A DNA stretch of 10,900 nucleotides from positions 1 to 10,900 of the forward strand of contig JAISTJ010000019.1 of the NCBI GenBank assembly GCA_031272655.1, read 5' to 3'. The position numbers and the translations under genes are program-made. The notes beneath the pieces were generated by a model, which was given only the letters and a program-made list of their open reading frames with translations, ran no database searches and was not told where the DNA came from. This DNA is from Tannerella sp. (lineage in GTDB: Bacteria > Bacteroidota > Bacteroidia > Bacteroidales > Tannerellaceae). Shown here one piece after another: positions 7,201 through 10,900 of the stretch (position 1 is the stretch's first letter; each line of letters starts with the position of its first letter).

Positions 7201-8882
7201 GGCAGGCGCACCATCTTGCAGTGCGACTCGTTGGGGTGCATTATATCGTTGCCCACAGCCCCGATATACTCTTCGAGGCTCATCACAAGCTCCTCGCGGT
7301 AAGGGTCTATCGGCGGGTTGGTAACCTGCGCAAACTGTTGGCGGAAGTAGTTGAAAAGCAGCTGCGGATGCTTCGAGAGGGCGGCGAGCGGCACATCAAA
7401 TCCCATTGACCCAACAGGCTCGGCGCCGTTAGTCGCCATTGGGATGAGTATCCGTTCGATGTCTTCGCGGGTGTAGTCAAACAGCCGCAGCAGTCTGTCA
7501 AAATTAGGCACGCTGTTGGAAACAGTCCTGCCCGATTTCAGTTTGTCAAGCTCTACTCGGTTCTTAGTCAGCCATTTACGGTAAGGTTGCGCTTGGGCAA
7601 GCTCTTCTTTTATAGCTTCGTCATAAAGTATCTCGCCATTCTCGGTGTCTATCAGCAGGATTTTCCCCGGTTGCAGCCGTCCTTTGGCTTTGACGTCTTC
7701 CGGCGCGACGTCGGCGACGCCCGTCTCGGACGCCAAGATCATCGTGTCGTTCTTTGTTATAAGGTAACGCGCCGGCCGCAAGCCGTTACGGTCGAGCATA
7801 CCGCCTGTGTAGCGGCCGTCGGTGAACAGCAGCGCCGCAGGTCCGTCCCACGGCTCCATAAGTATCGAGTGATACTCATAAAACGCCTTAAGATCCTCAG
7901 AAATAGGATTTTTGTCGTTAAAACTCTCCGGTATAAGCATCGTCATGGCGTGCGGCAGACTCATCCCCGACGCCACAAGAAACTCAAGCACGTTATCCAA
8001 AGAGGCACTGTCGCTCATTCCGGGCTGTATTATCGGGCGAATGTCGTCAATACCTGTCAGCGGGAATTTCAGGACGCCTTCGCGGGCTTCCATCCAACCG
8101 CGGTTGCCGCGTATAGTGTTGATTTCGCCGTTATGTGCAAGCATCCTGAACGGTTGCGCAAGGCTCCATCGGGGGAAGGTGTTAGTGCTGAAGCGGGAGT
8201 GCACAAGCGCCAGACCTGTAGTGAAATACGCGCTCGTAAGGTCGGGAAAATACTCCCGTAGCTGCATCGTTTCCAACATCCCTTTATATACTATTATCTT
8301 CGTCGAAAGCGAGCATATATAAAAATCATCTTTACCCTCAATATCGCTGTTATTCACACGGTTTTCTATTATGCGGCGGAGTATGTAGAGCTTCAGTTCA
8401 AGCGTCTGCTGGTCCTTTCCCCCGGTAACAAAAATCTGCCACACTTCAGGCTCTACTGCTAACGCCTCATCTCCCAAGATTGAGGAGTTGACCGGCACAT
8501 CGCGCACTTTCATCAGTTCAAGTCCTGCCCGTTTCGTTTCATCGCTGATTATATCAAGTATCTCCGATTGTGAAGCTGTATTTTTGGGGAGGAAAACGAT
8601 GCCGGCGCCATACCGTCCTTTTTCGGGGACGGGAATGCCTTGCAGCAGGATGAACTCGTGAGGTATCTGAAGCAGCACGCCTGCGCCGTCGCCGGTCTTG
8701 TTGTCTGCACCCTCTGCCCCCCTGTGGCGCATGTTCTCAAGTACCTTCAGCGCCGTCTCCACTATGCCGTGCGACTTCTCGCCCCTGATATGAGCTATCA
8801 TACCCACGCCACACGAATCATGCTCATTTGACGCACTGTACAAGCTCTCCTGATTGTTTGTTAATTTGTTGTTTTTGAACAT
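4209..8882 (-). CDS. gltB: Glutamate synthase large (alpha) subunit
   Basis: This 1557-residue enzyme makes two glutamates from glutamine and 2-oxoglutarate. A propeptide of about 23 residues precedes Cys24 (HDSCGVG), which becomes the N-terminal nucleophile of the class II glutaminase domain (about 24-430). A central domain follows, then the FMN-binding synthase barrel (about 880-1200, with GSDGGTGASP). The 3Fe-4S ligands are C1149, C1155 and C1160 (CVMMRKCHINTC). A C-terminal beta-helix glutaminase-linked domain completes it (about 1290-1530, GGRISI...GGVVLG-like repeats such as MTGGRVVVLGETG). Two in-frame repeat insertions mark it: residues 839-863 in the linker before the synthase domain, and 1218-1246 before the beta-helix domain. 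Both sit at domain junctions, so the enzyme is probably active. It is the first gene of the operon; a TATCTTTG -7 box lies about 55 bp upstream. Confidence 0.97.
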   Translation of the reverse strand: MFKNNKLTNNQESLYSASNEHDSCGVGMIAHIRGEKSHGIVETALKVLENMRHRGAEGADNKTGDGAGVLLQIPHEFILLQGIPVPEKGRYGAGIVFLPKNTASQSEILDIISDETKRAGLELMKVRDVPVNSSILGDEALAVEPEVWQIFVTGGKDQQTLELKLYILRRIIENRVNNSDIEGKDDFYICSLSTKIIVYKGMLETMQLREYFPDLTSAYFTTGLALVHSRFSTNTFPRWSLAQPFRMLAHNGEINTIRGNRGWMEAREGVLKFPLTGIDDIRPIIQPGMSDSASLDNVLEFLVASGMSLPHAMTMLIPESFNDKNPISEDLKAFYEYHSILMEPWDGPAALLFTDGRYTGGMLDRNGLRPARYLITKNDTMILASETGVADVAPEDVKAKGRLQPGKILLIDTENGEILYDEAIKEELAQAQPYRKWLTKNRVELDKLKSGRTVSNSVPNFDRLLRLFDYTREDIERILIPMATNGAEPVGSMGFDVPLAALSKHPQLLFNYFRQQFAQVTNPPIDPYREELVMSLEEYIGAVGNDIMHPNESHCKMVRLPHPVLTNTQLDILCNIRYKGFRSIKLPILYDVTRGCYGLEEALQELCRKAEQSVTDGFNYIILSDRDAGGLAPIPSLLAVSAVHHHLISVQKRVQTALIMETGEMREVMHAALLLGYGASALNPYMAFAALDDLVKKKILQLDYDQAQKNYVKAICKGLLKIISKMGISTIRSYRGAKLFESVGIGEELCNRYFGGVESRIGGIGLEEVANDSRRLFEASTDPSLRVLPNHGLLSYRKDGETHAWNPETIAALQLATRTGNYAKFKEYTALASGVPSLNLNKVQNLVKVGEERTTSNGTTSNGEPTRPPIFLRDLLNIKLADKPLAIEDVEPVEAIMKRFVTGAMSYGSISKEAHETIALAMNKIHGRSNTGEGGEDPDRFKPREDGLSLRSAIKQVASGRFGVTAEYLVNADEIQIKIAQGAKPGEGGQLPGYKVDKIIAKTRHSIPGISLISPPPHHDIYSIEDLAQLIFDLKNVNPDAEISVKLVAETGVGTIAAGVAKAKADRIIISGSDGGTGASPLSSIRYAGIAPEMGLSETQQTLVLNGLRGQVRLQTDGQIKTGRDIILMALLGAEEFGFATSALIVLGCVMMRKCHINTCPVGVATQDPELRKRFRGKYEYLVNYFTFLAQEVREYLAMMGFRSLNEIVGRTDLISPRHCEVRSNPEKIGMNGLTDWIASHSFAMTEDNKTSLLDFSRLLFFPGRDATLRKTIDQIHKIDNVKDLEIIRQAEGCIEKGEELSLEYTISNTDRAVGAMVSGIIAKRYGEEGLPDNTLNIKFKGSAGQSFGAFLVKGVSFRLEGDANDYLGKGLSGGRISISPPSRSTFVASDNIIVGNTLMYGATSGEVYINGRAGERFCVRNSGAIAVVEGVGDHCCEYMTGGRVVVLGETGRNFAAGMSGGIAYVWNKRGNFDYYCNMEMVELSLIEESSARKELHELIRKHYHYTGSRLASDMLDNWDRYSEEFISVVPIEYKKVLQEEQMEKLSKRIAEVTRDY
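5145..5231 (-). repeat. Palindromic repeat pair inserted in frame in gltB
   Basis: Two inverted arms flank a 28-bp centre. The left arm is 5145-5175 (CGTCATTGCGA...GAAGCAATCCAG) and the right arm is 5204-5231 (CTGGATTGC...GCAATGACG). The arms match the element found as direct copies at 9037-9064 and 9100-9127; the left arm has three extra bases. The total of 87 bp is exactly 29 codons and encodes residues 1218-1246, starting RHCEVRSNP and ending FAMT. The inserted peptide is not part of the glutamate synthase family, to my knowledge of its domains. Confidence 0.9.
6294..6323 (-). repeat. Two tandem 15-bp units in gltB encoding TTSNG twice
   Basis: On the coding strand ACAACCTCAAACGGA is followed by ACAACTTCAAACGGC, 13 of 15 bases identical. 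They encode residues 854-863, TTSNGTTSNG. The tract is polar and likely a flexible linker. It lies just downstream, in reading direction, of the 33-bp inverted repeat, and is part of the same expanded interdomain segment. Confidence 0.85.
6336..6368. repeat. Perfect 33-bp inverted repeat inside gltB
   Basis: AACCTTAACAAGGTT (6336-6350), the spacer TTG, and AACCTTGTTAAGGTT (6354-6368) form a perfect 15-bp inverted repeat. The 33 bases equal 11 codons in frame (residues 839-849, NLNKVQNLVKV). The arms could form a strong hairpin in DNA or mRNA, although no U-tract follows on the coding strand. It is unrelated in sequence to the palindrome at 5145-5231. Confidence 0.95.
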
Positions 8883-8935
8883 TATTTATTTACCTGTATG
8901 TTAAATCTGTACCTTTTTATTCGTCAAAAAGTGCG

Positions 8936-8943
8936 CAAAGATA
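8936..8943 (-). promoter_or_regulatory. Probable -7 box for the gltB operon
   Basis: Read on the minus strand, 8943-8936 is TATCTTTG, a full match to the Bacteroidota -7 consensus TAnnTTTG. It lies 54 bp before the gltB ATG, which would give a leader of about 45 nt. No TTTG is visible at the usual 19-21 nt upstream, so the promoter may depend on an activator. That would suit a nitrogen-controlled operon, but it is inference. Confidence 0.6.
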
Positions 8944-9010
8944 ATAATTTTCTTTCGTTTTGTACGTTTTTTTCCCAAGTTTCTTACTGTTTTAACTTAC
9001 ATTAACGTCT

Positions 9011-9030
9011 TGTATGCCGTCAGGCATACA
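9011..9030. other. Hairpin in the divergent intergenic region
   Basis: TGTATGCC, the loop GTCA, and GGCATACA form a perfect 8-bp stem with a four-base loop. It lies between the gltB promoter and the dispersed repeat copies. No T-tract follows on either strand, so it is not a typical terminator. It could be a protein-binding dyad or another small palindromic repeat. Confidence 0.5.
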
Positions 9031-9032
9031 TC

Positions 9033-9127
9033 TCCCCGTCATTGCGAGGAACGAAGCAATCCAGCCTCTTAATTCTTAATTCTCAATTCTACATGTCCCC
9101 GTCATTGCGAGGAACGAAGCAATCCAG
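9033..9127 (+). repeat. Two direct copies of the dispersed palindrome-type element around heptamers
   Basis: Two identical 32-bp copies (9033-9064 and 9096-9127) begin TCCCCGTCATTGCGAGG and end GAAGCAATCCAG. The 31 bases between them are CCTCTTA, ATTCTTA, ATTCTCA, a partial heptamer and a short unique piece. The same element forms the inverted pair inside gltB, and a fragment lies at 10487-10500. This is a compound of two repeat families in the upstream region of two divergent genes. Confidence 0.95.
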
Positions 9128-9135
9128 AAACACTA

Positions 9136-9170
9136 AACGCAAAGAACGCCAAGCCACAAAGCCGCAAAGA
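9136..9170 (+). repeat. Degenerate short tandem repeat (ACGCAAAG-like)
   Basis: Roughly four imperfect units of 8-9 bp (ACGCAAAGA, ACGCCAAGC, CACAAAGC, CGCAAAGAG) follow the second palindrome copy. Such CGCAAAG-rich repeats are common in intergenic DNA of many bacteria. It ends before the A/T-rich promoter of the next gene. Confidence 0.55.
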
Positions 9171-9191
9171 GAAATTTTTTCCAAAAAAAAT

Positions 9192-9222
9192 TTTGCCATA
9201 AGAAAAAAACTCACTACCTTTG
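9192..9222 (+). promoter_or_regulatory. Bacteroidota-type promoter for the 160-aa gene
   Basis: TTTG at 9192-9195 and TACCTTTG at 9215-9222 are separated by 19 bases, a close match to the Bacteroidota -33/-7 arrangement. Transcription would begin near 9229, giving a leader of about 15 nt before the ATG at 9244. This position also argues against a TTG start at 9220, which lies inside the -7 box. Confidence 0.8.
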
Positions 9223-9243
9223 GCGTCGCAAAACGGCATTAAC

Positions 9244-9726
9244 ATGGCAATGAACAAAGAGAAAGAAAAATCAAAGACGCAGCTGATACTTGAAGAGGTA
9301 TTCAATGAGGCTGTTGAAAATTTGACCCGCAGCGACGACGGCAGGCAGGTCAGTGCGCTGCTTGTGCAGACCGACGTAGTGAGCGGCGAGATACAGATCT
9401 TCGACGATCGCGAGACGCTCCTTGCCAAGAACATCATCTTTGAATGGGCCGAGCGCTCGTCAAAGGGGCTGAACCCGCAGCGTTACGCCAACCATATCCT
9501 ATGGGTTACGCTTGCGGCGCTCAACAAGGGGCAACACCTGTTCGACAACCCCGTCTTCGGTCGTCCGTTTAACGTCTCAATAGTTGATGACGTCTTCAAC
9601 CCGCAGGAGTCGTTGCTTACTCTTAGGGAAGAAACCTTCACAGAGGCCTCTGAAGGGCGGTTGATGAAAAATCTTGATCACGAGTTGAAAAATTTTTACA
9701 AAAAAATCTTTGCAGATACAAAATAA
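9244..9726 (+). CDS. Hypothetical protein, 160 aa, function unknown
   Basis: I do not recognise this protein. It starts MAMNKEKEKSK at an ATG 22 bases after a well-formed promoter; an alternative TTG at 9220 would lie in the promoter and was rejected. It is soluble, with no signal peptide or membrane helix. The lysine-rich N-terminus is followed by a helical stretch, then a central region (about 30-115) with likely mixed strands and helices. Notable segments are LVQTDVVSGEIQIFDDRE and the NPQRYANHILWVTLAALNKGQHLFDNPVFGRPF region. The C-terminus is charged (LDHELKNFYKKIF). Base composition is richer in G+C than the neighbouring spacers and resembles gltB, so it looks like a resident gene rather than recent cargo. 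The tRNA promoter overlaps its last codons. The single-gene transcription unit gives no clue to function. Confidence 0.85.
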   Translation: MAMNKEKEKSKTQLILEEVFNEAVENLTRSDDGRQVSALLVQTDVVSGEIQIFDDRETLLAKNIIFEWAERSSKGLNPQRYANHILWVTLAALNKGQHLFDNPVFGRPFNVSIVDDVFNPQESLLTLREETFTEASEGRLMKNLDHELKNFYKKIFADTK

Positions 9727-9738
9727 TCGCTATCTTTG
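9709..9738 (+). promoter_or_regulatory. Bacteroidota-type promoter for tRNA-Thr
   Basis: TTTG (9709-9712) and TATCTTTG (9731-9738) are 18 bases apart. The -33 element lies inside the final codons of the preceding gene. Transcription should begin near 9745, about 44 bases before the tRNA. The leader contains three degenerate heptamers (AAGTTTG, AAGTTTC, AGGTTTG at 9754-9774). Confidence 0.78.
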
Positions 9739-9753
9739 CACCTCGAACACTTT

Positions 9754-9774
9754 AAGTTTGAAGTTTCAGGTTTG
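9754..9774 (+). repeat. Three degenerate heptamers in the tRNA leader
   Basis: AAGTTTG, AAGTTTC and AGGTTTG stand head to tail. The sequence differs from the ATTCTTA and AAATCTA families, but the 7-bp period is the same. With only three imperfect copies, chance is possible. Confidence 0.5.
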
Positions 9775-9788
9775 AAAAAAGAAAATAT

Positions 9789-9861
9789 GCCGAAATGGCT
9801 CAGTTGGTAGAGCAATTCATTCGTAATGAATAGGTCCCCGGTTCGAGTCCGGGTTTCGGCT
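9789..9861 (+). tRNA. tRNA-Thr (anticodon CGT)
   Basis: The 73-nt sequence folds into a complete cloverleaf. The acceptor stem is GCCGAAA with TTTCGGC, seven pairs. The D arm is GCTC-AGTTGGTA-GAGC. The anticodon stem is ATTCA with TGAAT, and the loop TTCGTAA gives anticodon CGT. The variable loop is AGGTC, and the T arm is CCCGG-TTCGAGT-CCGGG. The discriminator base is T, and CCA is not encoded (CAA follows), so CCA must be added after transcription. It decodes ACG threonine codons. Confidence 0.97.
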
Positions 9862-9879
9862 CAATTCGGAAATAGTTAC

Positions 9880-9891
9880 CCTGCAAGCAGG
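9880..9891 (+). other. Small hairpin after the tRNA
   Basis: CCTGC, AA, GCAGG forms a five-pair stem with a tight two-base loop, 18 bases after the tRNA. The bases after it are ATCGAAAAAC, with no T-run, so it is a poor terminator. It may be a processing or weak pausing site, or chance. Confidence 0.25.
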
Positions 9892-9942
9892 ATCGAAAAA
9901 CTTTTATTAAGCTTATTTTACAGCAACAACAAAGAAAAAGTT

Positions 9943-10128
9943 ATGGATAGAAAACAAGTCATAGAACTCATCTTACACGAAAGGATGAAAACCAAGGCGC
10001 AGTTAGAGATGCTTCGGTTTATGCATGAGTCCAATACACGTAAGAGTTACGAGAATGAAATCAACAAATGCCTTGATAGGATGAGTGAGCTTGAAGAGAT
10101 GTATAATACGCTTATAAACGAAATATAA
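9943..10128 (+). CDS. Small hypothetical protein, 61 aa, helical
   Basis: I do not recognise this protein. It starts MDRKQVIELILHERMKTKA and is rich in Lys, Glu and Met. It has no cysteine cluster, signal peptide or membrane segment; a single Cys is near residue 43. Heptad-like spacing of hydrophobic residues through most of its length suggests one or two long alpha helices, possibly a coiled coil. The ATG at 9943 was chosen because longer versions would start inside the tRNA. A purine-rich AAAGAAAAAG precedes the start by two bases. No promoter of the TAnnTTTG type lies between the tRNA and this gene, so it may be read through from the tRNA promoter. The next small gene follows 28 bp later on the same strand, and the two probably form one unit. 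Confidence 0.75.
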   Translation: MDRKQVIELILHERMKTKAQLEMLRFMHESNTRKSYENEINKCLDRMSELEEMYNTLINEI

Positions 10129-10156
10129 TACTTAATTATTTAAAATATAAACAATT

Positions 10157-10417
10157 ATGGAACTGAATGCGGAATTAAACAAAATGGAAAAAATGTTTGC
10201 TGAGGGGCAAGTGTCGTCCTTCAAGAAGCAATACAATCATATTGTTGACAAGTTTTCATCGGAAGACGAGTTGGCAAGGTTAGACTCTTTCTCCGACAAG
10301 ATGATTAAGCGTTCTATGTCTGACAGCGATAAAAATATGGAAAGAATACGCCTCGGATTCCAAATTTTTGACGACAAGGTTTCCGAATCTCATATCAAGT
10401 TACATAAAATCGCTTGA
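10157..10417 (+). CDS. Small hypothetical protein, 86 aa, helical and charged
   Basis: I do not recognise this protein. It begins MELNAELNKMEKMFAEGQ at the first ATG and ends KLHKIA. The whole sequence is charged, contains no cysteine, tryptophan or long hydrophobic run, and is predicted by eye to be mostly helical, so a soluble cytoplasmic protein is likely. It lies 28 bp after the 61-aa gene in A/T-rich sequence (AATATAAACAATT before the ATG, no Shine-Dalgarno). Codon use is more A/T-rich than in gltB or the 160-aa gene, as in its small neighbour, which could mean later arrival or weak expression. A toxin-antitoxin or phage-related pair is possible, but nothing in the sequence shows it. Confidence 0.75.
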   Translation: MELNAELNKMEKMFAEGQVSSFKKQYNHIVDKFSSEDELARLDSFSDKMIKRSMSDSDKNMERIRLGFQIFDDKVSESHIKLHKIA

Positions 10418-10433
10418 ATAATATTATATTTAC

Positions 10434-10447
10434 TGTACGCACGTACA
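10434..10447. terminator. Possible weak terminator or dyad after the small gene pair
   Basis: TGTACG, CA, CGTACA forms a six-pair stem 16 bases after the last stop codon. The flanks are A/T-rich, but there is no clean T-run, so rho-independent termination is uncertain. Confidence 0.3.
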
Positions 10448-10458
10448 TTATATATAAT

Positions 10459-10500
10459 TGAGAATTGAGAATTGAGAATTAAGAGGCTGGATTGCTTCGC
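10459..10500 (-). repeat. Heptamers joined to a truncated palindrome element
   Basis: Three TGAGAAT units and TAAGAGG (10459-10486) run directly into CTGGATTGCTTCGC (10487-10500), which is the end of the dispersed palindrome element in reverse orientation. Twenty-five bases (10475-10499, minus strand) are identical to 9052-9076, including the join between the two repeat types. Confidence 0.95.
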
Positions 10501-10525
10501 TCTTTTACGTCGTGCCTTCTTGCCT

Positions 10526-10576
10526 TCGTGTCTTCGTGTTGAAGCGCCGTCGTGTCTTCGTGTTGAAGTGTTGAAG
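10526..10576. repeat. Tandem 24-bp period repeat
   Basis: TCGTGTCTTCGTGTTGAAG occurs at 10526-10544 and again, identical, at 10550-10568, followed by a further TGTTGAAG (10569-10576). The flanks hold more TTCGTG/CTTG fragments. The tract follows the truncated palindrome copy and is part of a patch of repeat debris that carries no supported gene from 10418 to 10713. Confidence 0.9.
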
Positions 10577-10713
10577 AGCCGTAGTGTCGAAGAAAAGCCA
10601 CAAGAGTGTGGTTAATGATAACGATTTGTTTGCTGAAAGACGTGTTTTGTACAGAAAAAGCAGGGTATTGGATAATATTTTGGCGTAACAGCAAAAAATT
10701 TTTTTTCAATATT

Positions 10714-10745
10714 TTTGTTTAATCGAAAACTAATATGTATCTTTG
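10714..10745 (+). promoter_or_regulatory. Bacteroidota-type promoter at the right end
   Basis: TTTG (10714-10717) and TATCTTTG (10738-10745) are 20 bases apart, and the surrounding sequence is A/T-rich. Transcription would begin near 10752 and run rightward out of the window. No gene of normal size starts before 10900, so the transcript has a leader of at least 150 nt. Confidence 0.75.
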
Positions 10746-10798
10746 TCGTTGCAAAGGAAGTGTGCAAAGGCGCTTCAGAGACCCTACACAGAGGTGGA

Positions 10799-10822
10799 AT
10801 GGTCTGGTGGACAGGTATTTAG
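10799..10822 (+). CDS. Possible seven-codon leader peptide with two Trp codons
   Basis: ATG GTC TGG TGG ACA GGT ATT TAG reads MVWWTGI. It lies about 47 bases after the predicted transcription start, and GAGG occurs five bases before the ATG. The tandem Trp codons resemble those of ribosome-mediated attenuators in front of tryptophan genes. AGACC (10779-10783) can pair with GGTCT (10801-10805), which overlaps the start of the peptide. No clear terminator stem is visible before the window ends, and a frame of this size can occur by chance. Confidence 0.35.
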   Translation: MVWWTGI

Positions 10823-10900
10823 GTCATTTTTCAATGGACAATTGATAATTGACGACGGACATTTTTTGGTTTTACGGATTTGCTCGGTCGCGACGGTTCC

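Noticed and set aside
7587..8261. Plus-strand open frame (224 codons) opposite gltB
   Set aside because: Antisense shadow of the glutaminase domain of gltB; composition is rich in Arg, His and Val as expected from the reverse of a coding strand.
9102..9437. Minus-strand frame overlapping the start of the 160-aa gene
   Set aside because: It crosses a good plus-strand promoter and ends in translated repeat sequence; the opposite-strand gene is far better supported.
10479..10709. Minus-strand frame of 76 codons near the right end
   Set aside because: Its second half is a translation of the 24-bp tandem repeat and the palindrome fragment (HEDTTALQHEDTK...ERSNPAS). No TAnnTTTG box lies upstream. 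It looks like repeat DNA that happens to be open.
9789..10900. Integrated element with attachment sites at the tRNA
   Set aside because: No integrase, no second copy of the tRNA 3' end and no phage or plasmid gene can be seen in the window.
10746..10900. Structured non-coding RNA (6S, RNase P or tmRNA) after the last promoter
   Set aside because: I see none of the conserved segments of these RNAs; only a short five-pair stem is visible and the sequence is cut by the window edge.

Overview
The window reads as a chromosomal segment from a member of the Bacteroidota, probably a Bacteroidales species that may be uncultured. Three observations support this. Upstream sites match the Bacteroidota sigma consensus (TTTG, about 19 nt, TAnnTTTG) at three well-formed places, plus a lone -7 box before gltB. 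Strong Shine-Dalgarno sequences are almost absent. The gene order gltB-gltD-asnB is one known from Bacteroides. I cannot name the species.

Positions 1-8882 hold one minus-strand gene train, read right to left: gltB (glutamate synthase large subunit), gltD (small subunit), asnB (glutamine-hydrolysing asparagine synthetase), a MacB/LolD-type ABC ATPase, and the first 35 codons of its probable permease, cut by the window edge. The first three genes form a nitrogen-assimilation module. GltBD turns glutamine and 2-oxoglutarate into glutamate, and AsnB moves glutamine amide nitrogen onto aspartate. The ABC pair is tightly joined to asnB and probably exports or extrudes an unknown substrate.

Positions 8883-9243 are a divergent intergenic region. 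It holds a -7 box for gltB, a full promoter for the rightward gene, a hairpin and several repeat units. Rightward from there come a 160-aa protein of unknown function, a tRNA-Thr(CGT) with its own promoter, and two small orphan genes of 61 and 86 aa. The last 480 bases hold no recognisable complete gene. They contain repeat debris, a well-formed promoter, and a seven-codon reading frame with two adjacent Trp codons that may be an attenuator leader for a gene beyond the edge.

The most striking property is the density and placement of small repeats. Heptanucleotide arrays fill the gaps between operon genes, running exactly from stop codon to start codon between gltB and gltD. They also supply stop codons, and in gltD they encode the protein tail. 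A dispersed palindromic element (CGTCATTGCGAGG...GAAGCAATCCAG) occurs as two direct copies in the divergent region, as a fragment near the right end, and as an 87-bp inverted pair inserted in frame in gltB. A second, unrelated perfect inverted repeat of 33 bp also sits in frame in gltB. I found no CRISPR array, transposase, phage gene or defence system.
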